From Korobacter sp963703075 (GTDB lineage Bacteria; Acidobacteriota; Terriglobia; Terriglobales; Acidobacteriaceae), in NCBI GenBank assembly GCA_963703075.1, contig OY969786.1:1612001-1676000 (forward strand): 64,000 nt of DNA, given 5' to 3'. Positions 44,701 to 52,310 of the stretch are shown piece after piece. The notes beneath the pieces were generated by a model. That model did not search any database. It was not told the DNA's origin and saw only the letters and a list, made by a program, of their open reading frames with translations. Within the stretch, counting starts at the first letter, position 1, and every line of letters begins with the position of its first letter. The position numbers were made by a program, and so were the translations under genes.

Positions 44701-45293
44701 GCGATATCGAGACCCGATAATGTATGCACCTGCCCGGGCGAGATATCCGGATGCAGCAGCAAGAGCGGAGGCATCATCAGCCACACGCCAATCTGCCTTC
44801 GCCCACGCGTGAAAAGGAATAGCTGCAGCGCCGCGATCCAAGCCATCGCGCAGCTGAAAACGATCTCCGCAACCGCCAAAGCTTCCGGAGCTTCGCCCCA
44901 GAAACCGCGCACGCAGGCAGCTCCCGCCGCCAGCAAGCCGCAGACAAAAATGCTCCATTCCCACTTTTTCCGGCGCGTGTACTGCAGAACGGCCATCGCG
45001 AACATCGTGACCGCGGCGATATATGCGAGATGGGAGAAAACCGTCAGCAGCGCGGAACTTCGCGTCGCCGGAACTGTCCCCATGATCCTGTAGACCAGGT
45101 ACGCAACCCATCCACCAATCCATACCCGGAGAAAGCGTTCGCGGAAAGTGCGATAGACAAGAACTGTCGCCGCCAGGAGGATGACAACGTCCGGTCCCTT
45201 AGCCAATACGTCGGCATAGAGCAATTGATGCCAGATCAATTGCCAATACCCGCTCGAATGAGGCGCCGACTGCATCGGATTTCCAGAGATCAT
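41766..45293 (-). CDS. Hybrid sensor histidine kinase (7TM-like, GAF, PAS, PAS, GAF, HisKA, HATPase, REC)
   Basis: The protein has 1175 residues. Residues about 25-225 hold six or seven membrane helices. A GAF domain follows at about 240-390, a PAS-like domain at 395-500 containing the Cys cluster HCPYCEGPREQYVERPDPC, and a second PAS at 505-625 (YRLLFEEVGEGVYITTGDGR). GAF 2 is at about 640-800. The HisKA H-box GVAHELNNPLTAIVGYAQLL has its His near 818. The ATPase N, G1 and G2 boxes follow (INNAVDSM, RDTGPGIKDPKRIFDPF, GTGLGLSICYGIV). The C-terminal REC domain has its Asp near 1093 in VVIDSKMPG. It is divergent from an HD-GYP regulator, which may be its partner. Confidence 0.94.
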   Translation of the reverse strand: MISGNPMQSAPHSSGYWQLIWHQLLYADVLAKGPDVVILLAATVLVYRTFRERFLRVWIGGWVAYLVYRIMGTVPATRSSALLTVFSHLAYIAAVTMFAMAVLQYTRRKKWEWSIFVCGLLAAGAACVRGFWGEAPEALAVAEIVFSCAMAWIAALQLFLFTRGRRQIGVWLMMPPLLLLHPDISPGQVHTLSGLDIAIELLLGLSMLVIVLDHSRERTERLKLINAITSTIAGTHEAGPLVLSALDQLKMHIGASCAWYRQPVLDKLVIQQHIGLSENYLNNRRVLRMEESQSVRMIEQGMPGFYEASHSDAATLALFAEMHVARVVVVPVKGKNSIIGTINLGIPKLRSFLPEELSFLASVADQLGIALENLKMFAQVMRSQRQWISTFDSIEDIILVHDDTGRIMRTNRALLQRLGRRVHEVIHEPIGAVLPNVPHTVHCPYCEGPREQYVERPDPCFGGYSMVSTSSYSEGGSTELGTIHIVKDTTERRAAEERYRLLFEEVGEGVYITTGDGRILEVNDAFVRMLGYESRRELLNVDLGRTVYATPEDRERILGEIQTNNFIRNAETVLLRKDGSALTVLESSFATRDATGKIVRYQGFLVDISEQKRIENEIKRRNRELNAMNSIAVIGARSFDLDEILNVTMRQTVDLFSAELGSIWIYDQATKVLEARATFGAQNLASKVPRLAIAPELYELLVKSHPEALSEEHAELIPEQARRHFVEVGIASWMCVVLWIGEKPLGAIAISSRTAREYSALDRNLMIAIGRQLATTIDKVRLYEETTKAYDDLRNTQEQLLQSEKMSAVGQLISGVAHELNNPLTAIVGYAQLLEQEPLSTRALDFVQKLYKQTQRTRRVVQNLLSFARQRKPLKQDVDLRRVLDETLALRDYDLKLNNIGVEHEFSDAFPHVVADAHQLEQVFLNIINNAVDSMLEGAKGGLLRVTAATDEERQAAVVEFRDTGPGIKDPKRIFDPFYTTKTVGKGTGLGLSICYGIVKEHGGDITAFNHPDGGAVFQVRLPLTSQARSQESAPVVIPNEALRGKILAVDDEDAVLDLERELLSGAGAEVHCAQDGAEAIQLMQTHVFDAVVIDSKMPGEIDGADVYRWALKNHPELASRFVFTVSHASEPVVREFLEEHSLSHIEKPFQVSELITVLRRILGLQKAALAPNAS

Positions 45294-45505
45294 ATACCAC
45301 CGTCCTGCGAAAAGCCTCTGTTTTCGCGGCTTTCACGGGGGTGACGGGAGTGATTCTCGTTGTACAATCAGCAGAATTCATTACTCGGCTGGTAACGTTG
45401 AAGGTATAAATGCGTAACCGCTAAAGCAAACGTTACATTCCTGCTCCGCTGTGTGAAAATGTACTCTCCAGACTGATTGAAATTTGAAGGTGCTATAAGG
45501 TTCTT

Positions 45506-46609
45506 ATGCCTGGTGACAGAATTCTTGTGGTCGATGACGAAGAACCTATCCGCGAAATCGTCTCCTCCATGCTCAGCAATGCCGGATATAAAACCCAACA
45601 GGCTGCCTCCGGCCTGCAGGCCCTCGCTGTCCTTGAGTCGGGCGAGGAGTTCGAACTCATGCTTTCCGACCTGATGATGGCGGAACTGGACGGGATCGGA
45701 CTCCTGGAAAAGACCAAGGAACGCTATCCCGACATGCCAGTCGTCATGGTCACCGCGGTACACGACATCTCCGTTGCCCTCGCCGCTATCCGCAATGGCG
45801 CGTACGACTACCTCCTGAAGCCTTTCGAGCGCGAGCAGTTGCTGGCCATGGTGCGCCGCGCGCTGGAAAATCGGCGCCTCAAACTCGAAAACCGCGCCTA
45901 CCAGACGAACCTGGAGTCCCTGGTGGCCAATCGCACTGAGCAGTTGCGACAGGCCATGGCCGACCTCGAGCGTTCCTACGACATTACCCTGGAAGCCCTC
46001 GGCGACGCCCTCGATCTGAAGGACGCCGAAACCGAAGGACACTCCAAGCGCGTAACCGCCTTCACGATCGCAACTGCCCGTGCCATGGGCCTGGAAACCG
46101 AGCGCATTCGCGTGATTGCTCGCGGCGCCTTCCTGCACGACATTGGCAAAATGGCGATTCCCGACGCCATCTTGCGTAAACCCGGTCCGCTTACGCCCGA
46201 CGAAGTCGTCATCATGCGCGAGCACTGTTACCGGGGTTACCACATGCTCCGCAAAATCCCGTTCCTCTACGAGGCCGCCGAGATCGTCTACGCCCACCAG
46301 GAGTTCTACGACGGCACCGGCTACCCGCGCGGCCTCAAGGGTGAGCAGATTCCCCTCGGCGCTCGCATATTTGCCGTCGCCGATACCCTCGACGCCATTA
46401 CTTCCGACCGTCCATACCGCGCCGCCCAGTCCATCCAGGCTGCCCGTGAAGAAATCGCCCAATGGTCCGGCAAGCAGTTCGATCCCAAAGTCGTCGATAC
46501 CTTCCTGCAGATGCCCGATACCATCTGGCGTGACCTCCGCCGCGAAATCGACGCCCAGGTCTACCGCTTCGCCTACGCCCAGAAAAACACCAAGGTCGGC
46601 AACGCCTAA
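45506..46609 (+). CDS. Response regulator with HD-GYP domain (putative cyclic-di-GMP phosphodiesterase)
   Basis: The protein has 367 residues. The receiver has D10/D11, phospho-acceptor D55 (MLSDLMM), and a conserved Lys in YLLKPF. A helical linker leads to the HD-GYP domain: EGHSKRVTAFTIATARAMGL, HD pair at about 211-212 in FLHDIGKMAIPD, HEFYDGTGYPRGLKGEQI around 268-285, and VADTLDAITSDRPYR. The GYP motif is intact, so c-di-GMP hydrolysis is likely. It is divergent from the hybrid kinase across 212 bp. Confidence 0.94.
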   Translation: MPGDRILVVDDEEPIREIVSSMLSNAGYKTQQAASGLQALAVLESGEEFELMLSDLMMAELDGIGLLEKTKERYPDMPVVMVTAVHDISVALAAIRNGAYDYLLKPFEREQLLAMVRRALENRRLKLENRAYQTNLESLVANRTEQLRQAMADLERSYDITLEALGDALDLKDAETEGHSKRVTAFTIATARAMGLETERIRVIARGAFLHDIGKMAIPDAILRKPGPLTPDEVVIMREHCYRGYHMLRKIPFLYEAAEIVYAHQEFYDGTGYPRGLKGEQIPLGARIFAVADTLDAITSDRPYRAAQSIQAAREEIAQWSGKQFDPKVVDTFLQMPDTIWRDLRREIDAQVYRFAYAQKNTKVGNA

Positions 46610-46678
46610 TCACATCGCTGCTAGCCCACAAAGTCTCCAACACCCGCCACGTTCCCTCTTGTCATCCAGAGGAGCGTA

Positions 46679-46717
46679 GGGTGCCCCATCCTGAGCGCCT
46701 GTTGCGAAGGGTGGGGA
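46679..46717. repeat. Single REP-like hairpin
   Basis: GTGCCCCATCCT (46681-46692) pairs with AGGGTGGGGAC (46708-46718 area), one G-T pair, with a 15-nt loop. It is the same family as the cluster after thiC, located 70 nt after the HD-GYP gene. The rest of the 247-bp gap shows no gene. Confidence 0.65.
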
Positions 46718-46856
46718 CTTTCGACTTAGGGAACCTGCTGTTCGCACGGGAGCCTACAACTCCGTCAACCTGCGCGCCGCCGAATTCACGGTCACTTTCT
46801 CCCGCATCGACTTCGTCAACCCAGCCTTCCGAGTCAGCCAATAAAATCAAACCACC

Positions 46857-47714
46857 ATGCTCCGCTTCTTCATCGCGTTACTGCTATCCGCTACCACTCT
46901 CTTTGCAGCAACCCCTGCCGACTGGACCACGCCCATCGAACCGTTCAAGATCACGGGCAATCTCTACTACGTCGGCAGCCGCGACCTGGCTTCTTACCTG
47001 GTCGTTACGCCCGCGGGGAACATTCTCATCAACGCCAACCTCGAAACTTCGCCGCCACAAATTCGCCACAGCATCGAGCAACTTGGTTTTCATTGGAAGG
47101 ATACGAAGATCCTGCTCAGCAGCCAGGTACACTACGATCATGTCAGCGGCGCGGCCGAAGTCCTTCGCGAAACAGGAGCGCAGTACGAAGTGATGGAAGG
47201 CGACGTTGACGTCGTCGAGAGCGGCGGCAAAACGTCATTCGACCTGCCGAACTCCCATTTCCCGCTCGCACATGTGGACAAGACGTTGCACGACGGCGAA
47301 CCGATCTCGCTCGGTGGCACAACCCTGACCGCACTCAGGACTGCCGGTCACACCCGTGGTTGCACCACATTTACCATGCGCGTGAAGGACGGCGAAAAAG
47401 AACTCTTGGTCGCCATCGTCGGTGGTTGGAGCAGCAATCCCGGCGTTCTCTATATTGCCATGGACGGAAAGCCCGCCTCTTACCCCGGGATCGAGAGCGA
47501 CTTCGAACACACTTTTGCTGTTTACAAGTCGCTGCCGGTGGACATCTTTCTTGGCGCTCACGGCGGTTACTTCAACATGCTGGAGAAACTCGACCAGGGA
47601 GCGCGCACCAATCCATCTCTCTGGATCGACCCAGCCGGGTATAAGGCAGCTGTCCTGGATGCAGACGCCAATTTTCATCAGGAGCTCGCCAAAGAGAAGT
47701 CCGCGGCGAAATAG
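46857..47714 (+). CDS. Subclass B3 metallo-beta-lactamase-like hydrolase with Gln in zinc site 1
   Basis: The protein has 285 residues with a signal peptide (MLRFFIALLLSATTLFA). The metal motif is Q90-V-H92-Y-D94-H95 in SSQVHYDHVSG, so the first His of HxHxDH is Gln, as in GOB-type B3 enzymes. Other ligands are H165 (TAGHTRGCT) and H235 (LGAHGGYF), both B3-like. Length and the WTTPIEPFKITGNLYYVGS start match true B3 beta-lactamases. Activity on beta-lactams is likely but not shown. It has no obvious regulatory neighbour and is convergent with hpnE, 15 bp away. Confidence 0.92.
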   Translation: MLRFFIALLLSATTLFAATPADWTTPIEPFKITGNLYYVGSRDLASYLVVTPAGNILINANLETSPPQIRHSIEQLGFHWKDTKILLSSQVHYDHVSGAAEVLRETGAQYEVMEGDVDVVESGGKTSFDLPNSHFPLAHVDKTLHDGEPISLGGTTLTALRTAGHTRGCTTFTMRVKDGEKELLVAIVGGWSSNPGVLYIAMDGKPASYPGIESDFEHTFAVYKSLPVDIFLGAHGGYFNMLEKLDQGARTNPSLWIDPAGYKAAVLDADANFHQELAKEKSAAK

Positions 47715-47729
47715 CGGTAAAGCGGAGAT

Positions 47730-49181
47730 CTAGGCGGGAAACAACTTCATCAATCCTCGCGCCGGCAAGTCCGGGACGAGGAACTTTTCCTGCTTGCCGC
47801 TGGCGAAGGCCAAGGCCTCGGCGGTTGCATATCCTGCCCGCACTGCCCCCTCCATCGTCGCCGGCCATCCCGTCGCCGTCCAATCACCGCTCAGAAAGAT
47901 CCGCGGCCACGGAGTAATCGGCAGCGGACGATATTGATCGCTCTGCGGCGCCGGAGAAAAGGTCGCATGCACTTCCTTGATCACCGCCGACTTTAGCACC
48001 CGCGCATCCTTCGCCGCCGGAAAGAATTCCACGAATTCCTTCAGCGCCAGGTCGAGAATCTCGTTGCGCCCCATGGTCAGCAACGATTTCGAAGAGCTCA
48101 CGACCAGTTCCACATGGCTTCCCGACGCCAGCGGCGCACCCATATCCGATCCCGTGCGCAGCAGCTTCGACTTCTGGAACATCCACTGGATGGTCCGGTC
48201 GAGCAGCACCGCGTGTTCCAGCGGAGTGACCTCGCGATCGAACCAGAAGTGAATCCCGGTAATCGGCACCGTCTTCAGTTCGCCGATCTGCGAACGCAGG
48301 GCATCGGCATCCGGCGACTGCGGCAGCAACTTCACCGACTCATAGAAGGGCGCAGCCAGCACGACATAATCGCTCTCGATTTTCTCGCCGTTCGCCTGCA
48401 TCACGACCGAGCTTTCCCCTACTTCCAGGCTCTCCACCGAAGCGCGCAGCATCACTTCCCCGCCCCGTTCTTCGATATAGCTGGCAGCGCCTCCATAAAT
48501 ATCGCTGAGCGGAGCCGCCGGAACGCCCATCCTGCCCGCTTCCGCCGACTTCAGAAATGAGTCGCGGAACACCAATGCTGCGTAGCGCACGGAAACCTGG
48601 TCGAGATCGTCATTCAGGGCACTGATCAATACCGGCGCCCAGAAACGCGCGATTGCCTGCTCGGTTTGTCCGTGTCGCTTCAACCACGCAAGGAAATTTT
48701 CGCCCGTTTCTTTCGGGAGCCCTCGCATCAGCGAGAACATGGCCCGCCCGATCGCGATCTTGTCCCGCAAGTTCAACACGGAAAATTTCAGGAATGCCGG
48801 TGAAGCATGTAGAGGCGCGGGCAGCGCCGAAGGCTGGATCGTTCCCGACTTCCCGCCTGGAAGTAGAAATGTCAGTTGGTCGAACCAGCGAATCTGGTCT
48901 TCGACCTTCAGCCTCTTGTAGAGATCGAGGAGGTTCGTGCAGCATCCCAATAGCACGTGCTGGCAGTTATCCACCACCTCGCCCGTCGCAGGATGCTGAT
49001 ACGACGATGCCCGCCCGCCAAGAAACGGTTTGCGTTCCAGCAGGCGCACCGAGAACCCGGCGTCCGCCAAGGCACAACCCGCCGCCAGCCCTGCCAGGCC
49101 TCCACCTACAATGGCGACGCGGGCGCGCCTCTCCTTCGGAATCTCAGCCTTGCGTTGAGGTTCTATGAGGGTGGTGCTCAT
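47730..49181 (-). CDS. hpnE: Hydroxysqualene dehydroxylase HpnE
   Basis: HpnE is a FAD-dependent amine-oxidase-fold enzyme that reduces hydroxysqualene to squalene. It has 483 residues. The dinucleotide loop is VAIVGGGLAGLAAGCALADA (about 22-41), ERKPFLGGRASSY is the GG motif, and the C-terminal FAD motif is IFLSGDWTATGWPATMEGAV. Its ATG overlaps the hpnD stop (ATGA), consistent with the usual hpnC-hpnD-hpnE set. It is the last gene of the hopanoid operon. Confidence 0.94.
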   Translation of the reverse strand: MSTTLIEPQRKAEIPKERRARVAIVGGGLAGLAAGCALADAGFSVRLLERKPFLGGRASSYQHPATGEVVDNCQHVLLGCCTNLLDLYKRLKVEDQIRWFDQLTFLLPGGKSGTIQPSALPAPLHASPAFLKFSVLNLRDKIAIGRAMFSLMRGLPKETGENFLAWLKRHGQTEQAIARFWAPVLISALNDDLDQVSVRYAALVFRDSFLKSAEAGRMGVPAAPLSDIYGGAASYIEERGGEVMLRASVESLEVGESSVVMQANGEKIESDYVVLAAPFYESVKLLPQSPDADALRSQIGELKTVPITGIHFWFDREVTPLEHAVLLDRTIQWMFQKSKLLRTGSDMGAPLASGSHVELVVSSSKSLLTMGRNEILDLALKEFVEFFPAAKDARVLKSAVIKEVHATFSPAPQSDQYRPLPITPWPRIFLSGDWTATGWPATMEGAVRAGYATAEALAFASGKQEKFLVPDLPARGLMKLFPA

Positions 49182-50173
49182 GTCAGGCGGCGAACGAATC
49201 CCTTCCCCAGCACCCGCAGTTTTTCAGCCGTCGTCAGCTGCACCCGTTCGCTGAAGACGTCGTACTTTCGCGCGACAATCTTCTCCATCAGCTTGCGATA
49301 GATTTCCACCAGCGCCCACAACGCCGGTTGGCTATCTTCACCCACCAGCGCGGTCAAAGCCTGCGCAGATTGGTAATACCCGAGCGCACGCTCGCCTTCC
49401 AATTGCAGCACCGGCTGCAAGCGATCGAGCCACGCCACGCTTGATGAGGAACCGCCGGGCGAAACCAGGGCCACCACGTCTTCAGCCGTCAAACCAAACC
49501 TCTCGAGGTCTTGCTCCGGCAGGTAGACACGCCCCATTTCGGCGTCTTCTTTCACATCGCGCAGGATATTCGTCAGCTGAAAAGCGATCCCCGTGCGTTC
49601 CGCAAGCTTCTCGGCCTCCGGATCGCGATACCCGAAAATCTTGATGCATACCAGCCCCACCACCGACGCCACGTGGTAGCAATACGCATACAAATCGTCG
49701 AAGGTGCGAAACGTCCGGATACGCTTCGTGAGCACCGCCGCCGGCGCAACGTCACGCCGGGCACCTTGCTCTTGAATATCCGCGTTCTCTGGTTCTTCGT
49801 CATGCAGGTCCATCATGGTGCCGAACACCAACTTGTCGAGCCACTCCATCGGCACGTCATACTTCTTCTGGGTATGCGCCAGCGCAAACAGCACGGGATC
49901 GTCCGTACGCTCGCCCGCCACCGCGCGATGCAATCCCTCCAAAAGCGAAGAGAGTTTCTCGCGACGTACCAGCACCGGCACCGACTCGTCGTCGGAAATG
50001 TCATCCGCGTGCCGCATGAAGGCGTACACCGCGCACAGCGAATTGCGCTTGCGGCTCGGCAACACCAGGAACGCGTAGTAGAAATTCTTGGCTTGAGTAC
50101 GGGTAATATGCCGGCAAACGCCATACGCCGTGGAAAGCTGTAGCGGGTGTTGCTTCTTGTCTCCGGCGCTCAC
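49178..50173 (-). CDS. hpnD: Presqualene diphosphate synthase HpnD
   Basis: HpnD joins two farnesyl diphosphates to presqualene diphosphate. It has 331 residues. GTG 50173 is chosen since it overlaps the hpnC stop (GTGA); a longer frame from 50209 would overlap hpnC further. Two Asp-rich motifs are present: MRHADDISDDE and LRDVKEDAEMGRVYLP. The start STAYGVCRHITRTQAKNFYY is typical of the family. It sits between hpnC and hpnE with overlapping starts and stops on both sides. Confidence 0.94.
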   Translation of the reverse strand: MSAGDKKQHPLQLSTAYGVCRHITRTQAKNFYYAFLVLPSRKRNSLCAVYAFMRHADDISDDESVPVLVRREKLSSLLEGLHRAVAGERTDDPVLFALAHTQKKYDVPMEWLDKLVFGTMMDLHDEEPENADIQEQGARRDVAPAAVLTKRIRTFRTFDDLYAYCYHVASVVGLVCIKIFGYRDPEAEKLAERTGIAFQLTNILRDVKEDAEMGRVYLPEQDLERFGLTAEDVVALVSPGGSSSSVAWLDRLQPVLQLEGERALGYYQSAQALTALVGEDSQPALWALVEIYRKLMEKIVARKYDVFSERVQLTTAEKLRVLGKGFVRRLT

Positions 50174-51198
50174 AGGAACTTCCCCACGGCCGCGCGCAGC
50201 ACCAGCCAAAGCTTCTTCGGCTTCGAGATCGCCGGCCGGCTCTTCAGAACGTCATACCCCTGGCGCTCAATCGCCCGCAGGATCTCCTGCCCGCCGCGAC
50301 TGAACAATTCCACGTCCAGTGCCAGTTCGCGATTGACCATTCTCGTGAGCGGCAATCCCCGCTCGAACCACTCCCGAGCCCGGTCAACTTCAAACTTCAT
50401 GAGTGCGATGAATCCGGGAGTCGCCCGCCGCTGCTCGATCTCCGTTTCGCTCACCCCGAACTTGCGCATGCTCTCGCGCGGAAGATAAATGCGGCCCTTG
50501 CCATAATCCACGGCCACGTCCTGCCAGAAATTTGCCAGCTGCAGCGCCGTGCAGGTGTAGTCCGAAAGCTGTTGCCGCTCCGCATCACGATACCCGCACA
50601 AATACAGCACCAGGTGCCCAACCGGATTCGCAGAATACTTGCAGTAGCCGAGCACGTCCTCGAACGTTTCGAAGCGGGTGATGGTCTGATCCTGCCGGAA
50701 GGCCGTCAGCAAATCCGCGAACGGCTGTCGTGGAATCTCGAATTGTCGAATGGTCTCTCGCAGCGCAATGAACACGGGGTGCCGCGGTCCAACCAGATTG
50801 CGGGCCGGTACGGTAGCTTGCAGCTTCTCCACATCCTGCCGTACATCCATGGGAGCCGCTTCCATGCTCAAATACGTTGCGTTCAACTCCGACTCCCACT
50901 CATCCAGCAATTTCAACGAGAGTGCAGGGTCGCCCACTTCATCGCCGAGATCGTCGGAGATGCGGCAATACGCATACACGTTGAAGAAATGCTGGTGCAG
51001 GTGCTTCGGCAGGAACCAGGTGACGACCGAGAAATTTTCGTAATGGCTGGTCGCGAGCCGCTTGCAATATTCTTGCGCCTCGGCGAGTGAAGGCGCGACC
51101 TCAGGGATCGCATAGTGCAGCGGCAACCGGTCCCAACCCGCCTCGGGAACTCTCTTGGAATCGACTGGCACGATAGGGTGCTGTACGTAGCTCGCCAT
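50170..51198 (-). CDS. hpnC: Squalene synthase-like HpnC (hydroxysqualene synthase)
   Basis: HpnC converts presqualene diphosphate to hydroxysqualene. It has 342 residues. Asp-rich motifs are YCRISDDLGDEVGD and FWQDVAVDYGKGRIYLP. The signature start LAEAQEYCKRLATSHYENFS with VVTWFLPKHLHQHFFNVYAY is HpnC-like. It lies 66 nt downstream of the second dehydrogenase gene and is coupled to hpnD. Confidence 0.94.
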   Translation of the reverse strand: MASYVQHPIVPVDSKRVPEAGWDRLPLHYAIPEVAPSLAEAQEYCKRLATSHYENFSVVTWFLPKHLHQHFFNVYAYCRISDDLGDEVGDPALSLKLLDEWESELNATYLSMEAAPMDVRQDVEKLQATVPARNLVGPRHPVFIALRETIRQFEIPRQPFADLLTAFRQDQTITRFETFEDVLGYCKYSANPVGHLVLYLCGYRDAERQQLSDYTCTALQLANFWQDVAVDYGKGRIYLPRESMRKFGVSETEIEQRRATPGFIALMKFEVDRAREWFERGLPLTRMVNRELALDVELFSRGGQEILRAIERQGYDVLKSRPAISKPKKLWLVLRAAVGKFL

Positions 51199-51264
51199 CA
51201 GGATGAATTGCCTTGGCCCTTGGGAAACCCCGCCCCGCGCTGGTTCGCGCTGGCCGAGTCTGCG

Positions 51265-52302
51265 TCAGTGCCCCGGAATGATCGCGGTCTTGATCTCGCC
51301 GCCGCGCTCCACCATCATTTTGAAAACTTGCGTCAGCCGCGAAAGCGGGGCCTCGCCCGTAATGTAATCGGAGCCCTTGATCTTACGCTCCGCAATCAGT
51401 GCAAATGCCTTGCGCACGGTCTCCGGCGTGTGATGGAACGTCGATTTCAATGTAATTTCGGAATAGTGCAAGCGCTCGGTGTTGAGCTCGACCTTCGTTC
51501 CCTTGGCACAGCCGCCAAAGAAATTCACCGTGCCGCCCTTGCGCGCCATGTCGATCGCCCACTCCCACGCCTGCGACCGTCCCACCGCTTCGATCACGAT
51601 GTCGGATCCGCGCTTCTCCGGCGTGAGGTCGATGACCGCCTTCACCGGGTCGTCCGTCTTCGTAATCTGCACGACCTTGTGGGCGCCCATTTTTTTGGCT
51701 GCTTCCACCTGCTCGTCGTGCTTCACCACGGAGATCACTTTGCATCCCGAGATGGAAGCGACTTTCATGAACATCAGCCCAATCGGTCCAGCGCCGATCA
51801 CCGTCACCGTATCCCCGACTTCCATGCGCGTTTCGTGCAGTCCGCGCAGTACGCAGGCCAGCGGCTCGATCACCGCCGCCTCATCGAAACTCACCCCGTC
51901 CGGAATCACCAGCAGGTTCTTCTCGACAATGCGTTTGGGAATGCGGATGTACTCCGCGTAAGCGCCATTGTTAAAAAGCAAATCCTCGCAAAGGTTTTCC
52001 TGGTGCTTCGAGCAGTAGAAGCAGACGCCGCACGGCGCCGAGTTCAGCGCGACCACGCGCATCCCTTTCTTCAGCTTCTTCACGCCGGGCCCAACCTCTT
52101 CCACAATGCCCGCGAGTTCGTGGCCAAACAATGCCGGAGGCACGATCATCCGCGCATGATATCCGCGACGATACACCTTCACGTCGGTGCCACAGGTCAA
52201 AGCCACCTGGACTTTGACCAGGACTTCTCCCTCGCCCACCTTGGGTACCGGAACTTTTTCGATGCGAACATCCTCTTTACCGTAGAGGACAGCGGCCGTC
52301 AT
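51265..52302 (-). CDS. Zinc-dependent medium-chain alcohol dehydrogenase (hopanoid cluster, second copy)
   Basis: The protein has 345 residues from ATG 52302; a GTG at 52314 overlapping the upstream stop is an alternative. The catalytic zinc site is in TCGTDVKVYRRG with GHELAG, and the structural zinc Cys set is PCGVCFYCSKHQENLC. The NAD loop is VTVIGAGPIGLMFMKVA. It resembles sorbitol/threonine dehydrogenases in family terms. It is co-transcribed with a paralogue and flanked by hopanoid genes, so a role on a polyol or aldehyde of the hopanoid side chain is a reasonable inference, but there is no direct evidence. Confidence 0.9.
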   Translation of the reverse strand: MTAAVLYGKEDVRIEKVPVPKVGEGEVLVKVQVALTCGTDVKVYRRGYHARMIVPPALFGHELAGIVEEVGPGVKKLKKGMRVVALNSAPCGVCFYCSKHQENLCEDLLFNNGAYAEYIRIPKRIVEKNLLVIPDGVSFDEAAVIEPLACVLRGLHETRMEVGDTVTVIGAGPIGLMFMKVASISGCKVISVVKHDEQVEAAKKMGAHKVVQITKTDDPVKAVIDLTPEKRGSDIVIEAVGRSQAWEWAIDMARKGGTVNFFGGCAKGTKVELNTERLHYSEITLKSTFHHTPETVRKAFALIAERKIKGSDYITGEAPLSRLTQVFKMMVERGGEIKTAIIPGH

Positions 52303-52310
52303 CGTTTTGC

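Noticed and set aside
46857..47714. Lactonase or glyoxalase II instead of beta-lactamase
   Set aside because: Length, signal peptide, the His165/His235 spacing and lack of a bridging glyoxalase Asp favour subclass B3, although substrate remains unproven.
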